Positions 6,234 to 15,359 of a stretch of DNA of 64,000 bases are shown piece after piece. How positions within the stretch are numbered: the stretch's first letter is position 1; every line of letters starts with the position of its first letter. Position numbers and translations under genes: made by a program. The notes under the pieces were generated by a model, which saw only the letters and a list, made by a program, of their open reading frames with translations, searched no databases and had not been told where the DNA came from. The stretch spans positions 124,001-188,000 of the forward strand of contig CAKSAJ010000002.1 in NCBI GenBank assembly GCA_934435195.1, read 5' to 3'. This stretch comes from an uncultured Schaedlerella sp. (GTDB taxonomy: Bacteria; Bacillota; Clostridia; Lachnospirales; Lachnospiraceae).

Positions 6234-8276
6234 CTATAAAACGATATCGTCTACTTTCTTAAATCCATTTAATTCATATTTTTCGACTGTATTTCCTGAT
6301 ACGAGATAAAAATATTCTCCGGCATACAAGCCTCTTACATTTCCATAACCGGTCATTTCTCTTTCAAATAAACACTGAAAGCCCGATTCATCATAGGAAA
6401 AGATATAATATTTTGTATTCTCCCCATAAGCTACAAAACCAATCAGATTTTTTTCGGCATCTATCATTGCCGCCTTATACTCATATGTGACATTGGTCGA
6501 ATAACAATCTTCCATTACATACTTCTGCACTTCCGCTACATCTTTCGGATTCGAAATATCAAACATGGATAATTTCACACCATTCGTGGTGGTACCTGTG
6601 TCATCAACATCCATTCCAATTCCCAGCAGCAACCCATCTCCATACGGATGCAGGTATTCGGAAAATCCAGGGATTTTCAACTCCCCGATTATCTGTGGAT
6701 TTTTAGGATCTGACAAATCTATTGAAAACAATGGATCTGTCTGTTTATATGTTACAACATAACCTGTTTTGCCAATAAATCTTGCGGAATAAACTTGTTC
6801 ATCCTTTGCAATATCCTCAATCTTAGATAATTCATTCAATTTCTCATCCAAGATATAAAGATAATTCGTATCTTCTTGTTTCGCAATTTCTGAATCTGCT
6901 GAATCTCCAAACAGAACCAGTGGCATAATTCCTGAATCTCCATTTGAACTCACAGTAGTAACAAGACGAAGATTCCCCTCATATTCATCTAAACTAAATG
7001 AATCATTCAATGTTCCGTCAATTTTTGTCTGTCCAACAGCTTTCAGTATTCCGTCCTTATAAGAAATTTTTCTAATACACGTCTGTGTTACATCAGAGTC
7101 ATCAGAATTATAATATGATTCACATACGTAAATATTATTCTTGCTGACATATACCAACCCGGAACATCCAAAGATTGCTTTACTGTCCACTTTTTCTTCC
7201 GGGTTCTTCAATGTGAAAGAACTTACCACAGTATACGTATCTCCCTTTACATACTGCGGCATACAAATGTTACTTTCCTCTACCAATTTACCCTGTACAC
7301 TCGGAACATATTCCCCGATCGCATCTCGTCCGTTTACAATGGATGCATCAAAATCACTTAGTAAATATACATAATCTCCACTTACACGCATAGTGTTATA
7401 GTTCCCACTCTGCGTTACTTTTCCTTTAGACGTTGGTTTGTTCGGATTGCTGACATCATAAATCTCGGCTGTTGTCACAATGCGATAACTATATGAATCC
7501 GTTTCGTCCCCATAATAAGACTCTGTATAAATAGCGATCAATTGATCATCTTTAATATAAATTTCCCTAATATCTTGATTCTTCTCAAGGCGAATCATAG
7601 CAGCCTGCTCCATATTCTGCTTCTCGATATTCACAATCTCTATTCTATTATTGTACATGGTATACAAATTCTTACCATCCGTCTTTACGATATCGCCCTC
7701 TCCGACTCCATCTTCTCTGACATTCGTATCCGAATAATCTGATGCTGTCACACCGCTGTCTACTGCTTGCATCGCAGCTGTATCTGAGGATGCCACTGCT
7801 TTTTCCGATGAACTGTCCATGGATGCACCTTCAGCACTATATGTTGCGGCACCACCTCTTGCTTGCACTGACTGGCTGTCTTCCTGCGCTTTAACATAAT
7901 CATAAACTTCATCATAATCTTTAGCTGATACGATCTGAGTCCCCTCTGCTGCTTTCTCCGTGTTTTTTGATTTCGTTTTTTCCTTTGATGATGCTGTATA
8001 ATTGGAATCTGACTGCTTATCCAACTGTACCCCTACAGCAGTTCCTCCTACTATCACCGCACAACATGCTGCTGCGATTGCCGTATATATCGGCTTCCAT
8101 CTCTTTACCTTCTGTTCAGTATGTTCCCGCAGCATCAATTCAATCCGCTCCGGTTTTAACTTATCCGGAACTTCTATTTTATCTGCTTCTTCGCGAAGCT
8201 CATTCCCAATCTTTTTGTCCTTCTCATCTTCAAACTGTTCTTCTGTAACATGACTTTTCAACTCTTTTCCACTCAT
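6234..8276 (-). CDS. Membrane-anchored beta-propeller protein, probable partner of the ECF sigma factor
   Basis: A 680-residue protein. Residues 1-60 are charged and cytoplasmic, ending in VPDKLKPERIELMLREH. A single membrane span follows near residues 65-90 (YTAIAAACCAVIVGGTAVGV). A Ser/Ala-rich linker leads to a large extracytoplasmic domain with repeated blades (TDGKNLYTMYNNRIEIVNIE, GDYVYLLSD, ISNPKDVAEVQ), matching the family often labelled beta-propeller domain-containing protein. It starts 15 bp after the ECF sigma gene and is probably cotranscribed, the usual place for an anti-sigma factor. The cytoplasmic tail plus sensor layout fits a membrane anti-sigma, but a defined ZAS or RsgI domain was not recognised. 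Confidence 0.85.
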   Translation of the reverse strand: MSGKELKSHVTEEQFEDEKDKKIGNELREEADKIEVPDKLKPERIELMLREHTEQKVKRWKPIYTAIAAACCAVIVGGTAVGVQLDKQSDSNYTASSKEKTKSKNTEKAAEGTQIVSAKDYDEVYDYVKAQEDSQSVQARGGAATYSAEGASMDSSSEKAVASSDTAAMQAVDSGVTASDYSDTNVREDGVGEGDIVKTDGKNLYTMYNNRIEIVNIEKQNMEQAAMIRLEKNQDIREIYIKDDQLIAIYTESYYGDETDSYSYRIVTTAEIYDVSNPNKPTSKGKVTQSGNYNTMRVSGDYVYLLSDFDASIVNGRDAIGEYVPSVQGKLVEESNICMPQYVKGDTYTVVSSFTLKNPEEKVDSKAIFGCSGLVYVSKNNIYVCESYYNSDDSDVTQTCIRKISYKDGILKAVGQTKIDGTLNDSFSLDEYEGNLRLVTTVSSNGDSGIMPLVLFGDSADSEIAKQEDTNYLYILDEKLNELSKIEDIAKDEQVYSARFIGKTGYVVTYKQTDPLFSIDLSDPKNPQIIGELKIPGFSEYLHPYGDGLLLGIGMDVDDTGTTTNGVKLSMFDISNPKDVAEVQKYVMEDCYSTNVTYEYKAAMIDAEKNLIGFVAYGENTKYYIFSYDESGFQCLFEREMTGYGNVRGLYAGEYFYLVSGNTVEKYELNGFKKVDDIVL

Positions 8277-8291
8277 AATTCCAACTCCCTT

Positions 8292-8804
8292 CTATGCAAG
8301 ATTCTTACGAAGCTTCTCCAATGCTCTTGACTTTTTCGAACGTACTGTAGCTGGATTCATAGCCAGCATATGTCCAATCTCTTCGCTGGAATACCCTTCT
8401 AAAATAGAACAAGATAAAATCATCCTCTCTTCATCATCTAACGTCTGAAATGCTTGTAAAAGATCATGATTCTCTTCCTGCGATACCTCTTCTGCCGTAA
8501 TCTCATCCTTTAATTCTTCTGTCTCACTGTTCTGCTTAAAATGCTTTTTACACTGATTCATCAATATCGTAAAGATCCAGCTGCGGAAAGACTCTTCTTT
8601 TTTCAATTTTTTTATGTTCTCATATGCGGCAATAACAGTCTCACTTACAACATCTTCCGCATCCTGTCTATGCTTCATTGTATATAACGCAAATTTATAA
8701 AGTTCCTGATAAAGTTGTGCATATAACTCGGAAAATGCTTTTATATCTCCTCGCTTTGCCTTATGAATCAACTTTAATTCAGAATTAAATTCATAATGAC
8801 TCAT
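8292..8804 (-). CDS. ECF-type RNA polymerase sigma factor
   Basis: A 170-residue two-domain sigma factor. Region 2 covers residues 10-80 (AFSELYAQLYQELYKFA then DAEDVVSETVIAAYENI). The linker ends in SWIFTILMNQCKKH. Region 4 is near residues 115-168, with the helix-turn-helix in GYSSEEIGHMLAMNPATVRS and a basic tail KSRALEKLRKNLA. It heads a likely two-gene operon with the membrane beta-propeller protein, suggesting cell-envelope signal control with autoregulation. The ligand or stress cannot be read from sequence. Confidence 0.93.
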   Translation of the reverse strand: MSHYEFNSELKLIHKAKRGDIKAFSELYAQLYQELYKFALYTMKHRQDAEDVVSETVIAAYENIKKLKKEESFRSWIFTILMNQCKKHFKQNSETEELKDEITAEEVSQEENHDLLQAFQTLDDEERMILSCSILEGYSSEEIGHMLAMNPATVRSKKSRALEKLRKNLA

Positions 8805-8936
8805 GCATCTGCCCCCTTTCTTTTTCTTGTATATCTATTAGAGTTAAAAAATCTGTCTTTTGTTGCATGATTTCTGATTTTATTTTACCATACAAAAAAG
8901 TCCACTGAATTTTTGTCGTATGTTTGGTAATGAAAA

Positions 8937-8967
8937 AGAGGAGCTATCGCAATGCGACAGCTCCTCT
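8937..8967 (-). terminator. Intrinsic terminator after the aconitase-family gene
   Basis: AGAGGAGCT-TCGCA pairs with TGCGA-AGCTCCTCT. On the minus strand it is followed by a T-rich stretch (CTTTTTCATT). It lies immediately after the stop at 8972. Confidence 0.85.
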
Positions 8968-8971
8968 CTTC

Positions 8972-11242
8972 TTATCCTCTATAATAATTGATCAGACATC
9001 CCTTCAAGATGATCTCGCGCTCTGCATCTGTCATCTCTCCAAGCTTCAATTCAATCTCTTTCAATTCATCTCCGGCAACTACATATGCCTTCACTACTGA
9101 TTGCTTCTCTTCTATCACTTTTCTCACATCCGGCACAAAAATATAATCTCCGTTTTTAAATGGAAGTGCTTCGTGGTCTGCATCTGTTAAGAATGGAAGC
9201 ATACCCCAGTTAATCAAGTTCGAACGATAACGTTTTGTTGCATATTCATTTGCAATATTCGCCCATCCGCCAAGCACCTTCTGGCATGATGCTGCCTGCT
9301 CACGTGCAGAACCATCTCCTGGCTTCACTGCGAAAATTGTACTTCCTACACCTACATTGCCTTTGCCAACTTCTGGGTAATCCTTCTGGATAGCTGCCAT
9401 AACAGGCTTCAATTCTTCTAAAGCTTCTAATGGGCATTCGCCTGCTTCGATTGCTTTCTGTGCTGCCTGTACTTCTTTGGCACGTCCTACATATGCAGGA
9501 TCTTTTCTTGACAATGCAAATTCTGCAAGTCCAAGTGGATTTGAACGATATGATGAAGTTTCTCCTGAAGGAATCAACTCATCTGTTGTTGTAACCGGAT
9601 CATGAATCTCAGAAACAACCTTCAATACAAGATTCTCCGGTAATGCTGACATTGCCGGCCAGTCTTTGATGTTTGGTCCAAACTGAATCTCTACAGATGG
9701 GTCTGCTACTCCCTTGCTGTCAAATACTCGATTTGCATAAATGCTTGAATCGAAGTGATACTTCTGTCCCTTATATTCCACATCCATTGCTGTTGCAGGT
9801 GTTAAGAATCCTTTGTTCGCTGCTGTTGCTGCAATAGAACGTGCATCCATCAATGCAACGGATGAAATCTGTCCACTCTGCAGTTTAGAACCTTCACGGT
9901 TCGGGAAGTTTCTTGTTGAATGACGGATAGAGAATGCATTATTAGCAGGTGTATCTCCGGCACCAAAACATGGTCCACAGAACGCTGTCTTCACAATTGT
10001 TCCGGCTTCCATAAGATCTGCTATCGCTCCATTTTTCACAAGTTCCATATAAATTGGTGTACTTGCCGGATATACGCTAAATGTAAATGCATCTGCACCA
10101 ATATTCTTACCTTTGATAATATCTGCCGCAGCGCAAATATTTTCAAATCCACCACCGGCACATCCTGCAATAATTCCCTGTTCTACATAGAATTTACCAT
10201 CTCTGATCTTATCCTGCAGCGAGTAATCTACTGCTCCATCTAAACTTACCAGTGCTTTCTGCTCTACATCATGAAGAATGTCTTTTAAGTTTGCATTAAC
10301 TTCATCAATTGTATATACATTACTTGGATGGAATGGCATTGCGATCATTGGTTTAATCTCGCTTAAGTTTACATAAACCATACCATCATAGTAAGTACAT
10401 GCTCCTGGGTTCAGTTCTTTGTAATCACCGCTTCTTCCATGAATATCATAGAATTCTTTAATCTTCTCATCTGTTTTCCAGATTGAAGATAAGCATGTTG
10501 TCTCTGTTGTCATAACATCGATACCGATACGGAAATCAGCACTTAATTTGTCAACGCCCGGTCCGACGAATTCCATAACTTTATTATTAACATAACCATT
10601 TTTAAATGTTGCACCGATAATCGCCAATGCCACATCCTGTGGTCCGACACCTTTCATCGGCTCTCCATCCAGATAAATTCCGATCACGCCCGGCATCTTA
10701 ATATCATATGTTTTATTCAATAACTGTTTTACAAGCTCAGGTCCGCCTTCTCCCATTGCCATCGTTCCGAGAGCACCGTAACGAGTATGGCTGTCAGATC
10801 CTAAAATCATCTTTCCGCCGCCTGCAAGCATCTCTCTTGCAAACTGATGGATAACAGCCTGATGAGGTGGAACATAAACTCCGCCGTACTTCTTCGCACA
10901 TGTAAGTCCAAACATATGATCATCTTCATTGATTGTTCCGCCAACTGCACATAATGAGTTGTGGCAGTTTGTCAATACATAAGGAATCGGAAATTTCTCA
11001 AGTCCTGAAGCTCGTGCTGTCTGGATGATTCCTACAAATGTGATATCATGCGATGTCAGTTTATCAAACTTAATCTGCAGGTTTTCCATATTCCCTGATG
11101 TGTTATGTGCATTCAAAATGCCATAAGCCATCGTATTCTTCGCTGCTTCTTCCTTTGAGATCGGAAGCTGTGCGCTGCCATTATCTTCTACAATTTCAGT
11201 TCCATTTAATAAATAGACACCATTTTCATATAACTTAATCAT
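8972..11242 (-). CDS. Aconitase-family hydratase
   Basis: A 756-residue [4Fe-4S] dehydratase of the aconitase superfamily. ILGSDSHTRYGALGTMAMGE near residue 145 is the substrate and cluster signature. Cluster cysteines are found in TTETTCLSS and FCGPCFGAGDTPANN near residue 430. The C-terminal swivel domain includes NLINWGMLPFL near residue 680. Its length resembles mitochondrial-type and YbhJ-type enzymes rather than the roughly 890-residue AcnA. Citrate-to-isocitrate isomerisation is the likeliest reaction given the citrate synthase 5 kb away, but a different hydroxy-acid hydratase role is possible. It is monocistronic, with AGGAGGTCG before the ATG and a terminator after the stop. Confidence 0.9.
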   Translation of the reverse strand: MIKLYENGVYLLNGTEIVEDNGSAQLPISKEEAAKNTMAYGILNAHNTSGNMENLQIKFDKLTSHDITFVGIIQTARASGLEKFPIPYVLTNCHNSLCAVGGTINEDDHMFGLTCAKKYGGVYVPPHQAVIHQFAREMLAGGGKMILGSDSHTRYGALGTMAMGEGGPELVKQLLNKTYDIKMPGVIGIYLDGEPMKGVGPQDVALAIIGATFKNGYVNNKVMEFVGPGVDKLSADFRIGIDVMTTETTCLSSIWKTDEKIKEFYDIHGRSGDYKELNPGACTYYDGMVYVNLSEIKPMIAMPFHPSNVYTIDEVNANLKDILHDVEQKALVSLDGAVDYSLQDKIRDGKFYVEQGIIAGCAGGGFENICAAADIIKGKNIGADAFTFSVYPASTPIYMELVKNGAIADLMEAGTIVKTAFCGPCFGAGDTPANNAFSIRHSTRNFPNREGSKLQSGQISSVALMDARSIAATAANKGFLTPATAMDVEYKGQKYHFDSSIYANRVFDSKGVADPSVEIQFGPNIKDWPAMSALPENLVLKVVSEIHDPVTTTDELIPSGETSSYRSNPLGLAEFALSRKDPAYVGRAKEVQAAQKAIEAGECPLEALEELKPVMAAIQKDYPEVGKGNVGVGSTIFAVKPGDGSAREQAASCQKVLGGWANIANEYATKRYRSNLINWGMLPFLTDADHEALPFKNGDYIFVPDVRKVIEEKQSVVKAYVVAGDELKEIELKLGEMTDAEREIILKGCLINYYRG

Positions 11243-11302
11243 GTACGACCTCCTGATTTTATCATTTTTGTCTTATTGCTTTGCGTTACATTTTAGCATG
11301 GT

Positions 11303-11363
11303 AAAGCGCTGTTGTAAAGGAATAACTTTATATGTGTATTCCTTGATTTTACAACAACGCTTT
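11303..11363. terminator. Long stem-loop between aconitase and FHA genes
   Basis: AAAGCGCTGTTGTAAA pairs with TTTACAACAACGCTTT (one mismatch), and an inner AAGGAATA/TATTCCTT stem continues it. The T run is on the plus strand. It follows the FHA stop on the minus strand and may stabilise or end that transcript. Confidence 0.55.
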
Positions 11364-11381
11364 TTGTTTTTCCTTATTCTG

Positions 11382-11957
11382 TTAGTCGCGTTCACGCAAA
11401 ATCTTTTTCACTTCAATCTTCGTCTTTCCAAGACCGATCACATCTTCCTTCTGAATTGCAACAGGCTCGTCCAGGCTCTGTCCATTCAAGTATGTACCAT
11501 TACGTGAATCCATATCTTTCAGATATAATCTGTCTCCTTCGTGAATAATTGCACAATGCAATTTTGAAATTCGCGGATCATCTGTGATAGTGATGTATTT
11601 TTCGAATTCCGGAGTCTTCTTTCCTCTTCCGATTCCAATATTATCATAGAAAACGAAAGTATACTTCTCCCAAGTCTCCTGATTCTCCAAAATAATCTTC
11701 CACTGTTTCTTTGTTTTCTTCGTTTGCTCCTGCACATCAAGCGGTACTGTCGCATCACTGTGTCTTACCTGACGTCTACGACGGGATCTTGTATCTTCTT
11801 CCTCATCGTCCCCGGTATTGTAATCATCGTCATCATACTCGTCATCATATTCATCAGCAGGTTTCACTTTACGACTTTTCACAATAACCGTAATAATAAT
11901 TCCAAGTAAAAGTACAGCTACCACGATCAATGCAATCAGTATTGTTGTTACACTCAT
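11382..11957 (-). CDS. Membrane-anchored FHA-domain protein
   Basis: A 191-residue protein with one N-terminal membrane span (about residues 4-27), an Asp/Glu-rich linker followed by a basic RSRRRRQVRHSD patch, and a C-terminal FHA domain from about residue 100. FHA hallmarks are IGIGRGKK, the DDPRISKLHCAI phosphothreonine-binding segment and DMDSRNGTYLNGQ. FHA domains bind phosphothreonine, so this is a membrane docking site for a Ser/Thr kinase pathway; no kinase is in the window. The start is the ATG at 11957, nine bases after AAGGAG; the TTG three codons earlier abuts the ribosome site. It may work with the 12086-12910 membrane protein transcribed just upstream. Confidence 0.88.
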   Translation of the reverse strand: MSVTTILIALIVVAVLLLGIIITVIVKSRKVKPADEYDDEYDDDDYNTGDDEEEDTRSRRRRQVRHSDATVPLDVQEQTKKTKKQWKIILENQETWEKYTFVFYDNIGIGRGKKTPEFEKYITITDDPRISKLHCAIIHEGDRLYLKDMDSRNGTYLNGQSLDEPVAIQKEDVIGLGKTKIEVKKILRERD

Positions 11958-12021
11958 TATTTTCAACTCCTTTGAGATTTAATCATACTATAGATTTCAT
12001 CTTCTAGCAAGTCTTGGATTA

Positions 12022-12042
12022 ATGATTCACAGATGATTCACA
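12022..12042. promoter_or_regulatory. Tandem ATGATTCACA direct repeats upstream of the FHA gene
   Basis: Two copies of ATGATTCACA with an 11-bp period lie about 65 bp before the FHA start. The same ATTCACA core forms a palindrome before the neighbouring membrane gene (12941-12959). It may be a shared regulator site. The core is one base away from a DnaA box (TTATTCACA). Confidence 0.35.
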
Positions 12043-12085
12043 AGTAAATTTCCCGCTTTAAGAATATTTTTAGAAAATAAATGAT

Positions 12086-12910
12086 TTATGCCAGAAATTC
12101 TTCTAAAATCTGGCGGATTGTCTCTTCTTTTAAATTTGCCTCCGCATCCGCTTCTTTTTGTTTTTCAGACGACTTTCGAAGTAGTTCTCCGGCCTCTTCT
12201 TTCAATGGCACTCTTGGTTTTCCTTCGATATGGATGGATAATTTTTCCTCTGTACTGCTATTAGCACTCTGTTCGCCCTTTGTATTTTCTGTATATGCTC
12301 CCTCCGATATTGCCTCATTCATATTTTCCCTGTCAGCCGCACTTGCTTTTTCCGCACGAAGCATCTCTGTCTGCTCTCGTTCACTTTGCTGACGTCGATA
12401 TCTGCCCGCACATACATTTTCCAAATATTCAATCATGTAATTCTTCACCGCATTTAACTTGTAATCCTCATCCGAAAGCTGTCCGACAACAAACAGTAAA
12501 ATCATCTCGGCTGCTCCCAGCATAACGTATTGATACATCTTTTCACACACACCTGCGGTCTGATACCAGGAAATAGCTCCGACTACTGCCAGCACTCCTG
12601 CTGCCCAGACGCTTTGTTTTTCTAACTGTCTCCAAGTGTGTACTTTCAAAAAATTCCCGCGGTATTCATAAATATATTTCTCTACAAATGCTTCTGTATT
12701 TTCTACGCTGTCACGCAGCATGCATGCCTGTTCATATTTGGAGCGTACCAATTTTATCAGTCTGTGTGTACTCTTTGACATATTTGCCGCTGCACCCAGC
12801 ATCCGGCGGATCGTAAACAGATTCATCAGTTTCGCAATGATTCCAATCACACCCACTGCAACCATCAAATGAAATATGATATCTGTACTTGTTACTACGT
12901 CATAGAACAT
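12086..12910 (-). CDS. Membrane protein of unknown function
   Basis: A 274-residue protein I do not recognise. Hydrophobic segments lie near residues 10-30 (IIFHLMVAVGVIGIIAKL), 100-117 (VWAAGVLAVVGAISW) and 125-145 (YVMLGAAEMILLFVVGQL). A basic loop with several Arg/Lys residues lies between the first two. The C-terminal 110 residues are charged and probably disordered, ending in a short helix EETIRQILEEFLA. It has a good AGGAGGG site. It is transcribed toward the FHA gene with a 128-bp gap, so it may share a pathway with it. Confidence 0.75.
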   Translation of the reverse strand: MFYDVVTSTDIIFHLMVAVGVIGIIAKLMNLFTIRRMLGAAANMSKSTHRLIKLVRSKYEQACMLRDSVENTEAFVEKYIYEYRGNFLKVHTWRQLEKQSVWAAGVLAVVGAISWYQTAGVCEKMYQYVMLGAAEMILLFVVGQLSDEDYKLNAVKNYMIEYLENVCAGRYRRQQSEREQTEMLRAEKASAADRENMNEAISEGAYTENTKGEQSANSSTEEKLSIHIEGKPRVPLKEEAGELLRKSSEKQKEADAEANLKEETIRQILEEFLA

Positions 12911-13408
12911 ATCTTAGCCCTCCTGCTTTCACTGCCCGCTATTCACATATTTTGTGAATCGTCTTATATTTTTACCCACAATAATCCGGATTGTGTTGAA
13001 GCTATTATAGACCATGTCGTGCATCTTTGCGCCATAAATCGTTCTACAAAATTCTACATTTCAGCTTGTCATTTTCGCGGTCTGACTATTTTTCTTTTCC
13101 CTTGAAAATGCGTAGATATTCATAATAACACGCTCAACTAAAGCTGTTTTTCAGCTCTTCCATACCCTTTGCTATTCCATCTTGCTCCCCTATGCCCTGT
13201 CGATTTTGCATGAATTTAAGCAGGTTCTGGCATACGATTTTTTTGTGTATAATAAAATATTGAATATTGAAATGTGGCCGCTTATCATTTACTTTTCTTT
13301 ACTATTTTGCTATAATCGGTCTTGCTTAGAGAAGTTTGTTATATTCTTATACTTTTTTAAGAATGAACATTACAATTCTCTGATTCACATATTTAGGAGG
13401 AATATATC
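12911..13408. other. Gene-free spacer between divergent genes, with an operator-like palindrome
   Basis: No convincing gene lies in this 498-bp AT-rich spacer. At 12941-12959 there is a perfect ATTCACA-N5-TGTGAAT palindrome about 30 bp before the membrane-protein start. A TATAAT at 13310-13315 (GCTATAATCGG) is a plausible -10 for the TSCPD gene to the right. An open frame beginning near 13182 on the plus strand merely overlaps the TSCPD start and has no ribosome site. Confidence 0.5.
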
Positions 13409-13651
13409 ATGGAATACAAAACAAAAGGTGTCTGTTCTCAGATGATTCAGTTTGACATTGAAGATAATAAAGTAAGAAATGTTGCATTTACAGGTGGATG
13501 CAATGGAAACTTGCAGGGAATTTCCCACCTCGTTGAAGGAATGGACGTGAATGAAGCAATCTCCCGTCTGGAAGGAATCCGCTGTGGATTCAAATCAACT
13601 TCCTGTCCAGATCAGCTTGCTCACGCATTGAAAGAAGCAATTGCCGAATAA
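13409..13651 (+). CDS. TSCPD-domain protein (TIGR03905-like)
   Basis: An 80-residue protein. It contains the TSCPD motif near its C-terminus and conserved cysteines at CSQM, GGCNGNL, RCGF and TSCPDQL. TSCPD domains also occur at the C-terminus of class II (B12) ribonucleotide reductases; stand-alone small versions are common in Clostridia and their role is unclear, possibly in metal or redox handling. A perfect AGGAGG precedes the ATG at the right distance and an intrinsic terminator follows, so the gene is monocistronic. Confidence 0.9.
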   Translation: MEYKTKGVCSQMIQFDIEDNKVRNVAFTGGCNGNLQGISHLVEGMDVNEAISRLEGIRCGFKSTSCPDQLAHALKEAIAE

Positions 13652-13683
13652 GCAAAACTTTCATATTAGATTTTTATAATTGA

Positions 13684-13726
13684 AAAGCTATACATAACTT
13701 TGCTGTCATGTATAGCTTTGTTTTTT
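13684..13726 (+). terminator. Intrinsic terminator of the TSCPD gene
   Basis: AAAGCTATACAT pairs with ATGTATAGCTTT and is followed by GTTTTTTC. Confidence 0.92.
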
Positions 13727-13742
13727 CTTTATTAAATTTTTA

Positions 13743-13896
13743 CCCTCGAGCAATCACACCAGTCGCCGTCTGCTTATATGGTTTAGGTTTGCGGTTTGAT
13801 GGAATCAAGAGGATTTTTCCTTATTTTTTATTTTTTTAAGTTATAATTTTCTCAATTCCAAGCAGACAGCGACCGGTGTGATTGCTCGAGGAGGGT
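13743..13896. mobile_element. MITE-like element with about 30-bp terminal inverted repeats
   Basis: The left arm (13747-13775, from CGAGCAATCACACC) and right arm (13860-13888, ending GGTGTGATTGCTCG) match over 29 bp with two mismatches and bracket an AT-rich core of about 84 bp without a gene. It lies 10 bp past the stop of the minus-strand secreted-protein gene, so it could also serve as its transcript end. No transposase or clear target-site duplication is visible. The arms are unrelated to the GGGACGGGG hairpins further right. Confidence 0.55.
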
Positions 13897-13907
13897 AGGG
13901 CAGTTGG

Positions 13908-14393
13908 TTAGTCGATCATGATACCATCGGTGAAACAGAATGTTTCTTCTAATTTATCGCCTTTGAACACAAAATGTTCACTTTCTAAACGATAGTATGT
14001 ACCACGTTCCACATTTATTCTCTTTCCTAATGATACATAATAATTATCTTTACTTTCCTTAGAAATCACATCTAATCTATCCCATTTATCTGTTTTTTCA
14101 TTATATTTTTCAATATAAACTACCACTACTACTTTATCTACCGTTTCATGCGCAGTAGTCTGTCCATAAACATAAATCTTACCAATCCCGGCCTTGCTGA
14201 TTGTACAAGAACCATCCATCAGATATTCACCACGTGCCAAATCATTCTTTGTCGTCCCCTCGGACATCTCTTGATTAGTGAGATATGATCCATCTACCTG
14301 TTTTAAAGATACTTCTTCTGCATTTATTGTTCCACAAAACAGAAAACAGACTGACAATACCAAACTTAAAGTTGACATAATTTTCTTTTTCAT
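13908..14393 (-). CDS. Small secreted protein (DUF6147-like)
   Basis: A 161-residue protein. The first 25 residues form a signal peptide (MKKKIMSTLSLVLSV then a hydrophobic stretch ending near TINAEE). The mature part is a compact beta-rich domain with GSYLTNQEMSEGTT, YGQTTAHETVDKVVVVVYIE and YYRLESEHFVF. It looks like the small clostridial exported proteins I associate with DUF6147; this family name is from memory and tentative. Function is unknown. It is preceded by GGAGG and sits next to the membrane protein at 14470-15258. Confidence 0.78.
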   Translation of the reverse strand: MKKKIMSTLSLVLSVCFLFCGTINAEEVSLKQVDGSYLTNQEMSEGTTKNDLARGEYLMDGSCTISKAGIGKIYVYGQTTAHETVDKVVVVVYIEKYNEKTDKWDRLDVISKESKDNYYVSLGKRINVERGTYYRLESEHFVFKGDKLEETFCFTDGIMID

Positions 14394-14469
14394 TTGTCTT
14401 CCTCCACAATTTTAAATAATTTGCTTTATAATATATAGACAAATGAACTATAAAATCCTTACGCGTTTT

Positions 14470-15258
14470 TTAATAAAATTTTAAATTTTCCAATATTTTA
14501 TTAAACTCCTCTTTTTTCAACTTCCCTCTGAGTTGATACAATACCCCTTTATATTCAAATTCTGCCGTCATTACATTTGTATCCGTTTCCTCCGTTTTTC
14601 TCTGTTCTACTTTGATTTTATTTCCTTGCACTTCCAATTCATAAAGGTTCTCTGCGTCATCTTCTTTAGTCACTCCTTTAGAAGAATCCTTACGATTCAA
14701 ATAAATTTCATATCGTATAGTTTTGTCTTCATATTCGTAATATAAATCAGCTTGTTGAATATTTTTGTCTATGGTATATGACACAAAATACATTTTCTCT
14801 GGCATAGCCCAGATTCGAACGCAATTCACTTTTATCATTTCATCAACTTCTTGATATGCCTTTCTTTCAGCCCATTCTTGCTTTTCTTTACTATCCATAT
14901 CCTTCACATTCGTCACATCCACCTGCGACTTCCCTGTAAACTTCTCTATCAGCTCCTTCATATACGACTTACTTCCCACACTGGACACACTCATCCCCAT
15001 AACCAGCACGAGTATCGCTACCAATGCGACGATCAGCTTGGCTCTTTTCTTTTTCTTATATGTCCGAAGCGGAAATTCTTTGATTTTATCTTCTTCCTGC
15101 TCTTTTTCATACCGCTGAATCTCTGCGTAAATTGCATCGTCCAGCTCTTTACTGACTTCCAGAGTATCCAACTCGGGATCTTCTGCAAGTTCTTTTTCTA
15201 TTTCGGCAGCTTCTTTTTCAAGCTCCTCTTTCAGTGAGAGTTTTCTCAATTTTTTCAT
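14470..15258 (-). CDS. Single-pass membrane protein, anti-sigma-like (DUF4367 type)
   Basis: A 262-residue protein. A charged cytoplasmic region of about 75 residues (VSKELDDAIYAEIQRYEK) precedes one membrane span near residues 74-92 (LIVALVAILVLVMGMSV). The outer part of about 170 residues is a DUF4367-like beta domain (MYFVSYTIDKNIQQADLYYE, then RGKLKKEEFNKILENLKFY). This layout is common for membrane regulators paired with ECF-like sigma factors in Lachnospiraceae. A sigma gene lies on the same strand at 16607-17176, but murG sits between them on the opposite strand. Pairing is therefore plausible but not shown. Confidence 0.75.
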   Translation of the reverse strand: MKKLRKLSLKEELEKEAAEIEKELAEDPELDTLEVSKELDDAIYAEIQRYEKEQEEDKIKEFPLRTYKKKKRAKLIVALVAILVLVMGMSVSSVGSKSYMKELIEKFTGKSQVDVTNVKDMDSKEKQEWAERKAYQEVDEMIKVNCVRIWAMPEKMYFVSYTIDKNIQQADLYYEYEDKTIRYEIYLNRKDSSKGVTKEDDAENLYELEVQGNKIKVEQRKTEETDTNVMTAEFEYKGVLYQLRGKLKKEEFNKILENLKFY

Positions 15259-15359
15259 CTTATTGCCTCTTACTTATAGGTTTTGTTTGTTGCTGTTGTT
15301 CGTTTATAGATTGTCCATAAACGATATTATATATTGATAAACATCAACTTCCGTTTATC

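Noticed and set aside
13182..13445. An 87-codon open frame on the plus strand overlapping the TSCPD start
   Set aside because: No ribosome site, AT-rich hydrophobic composition, and it overlaps a well-supported gene.
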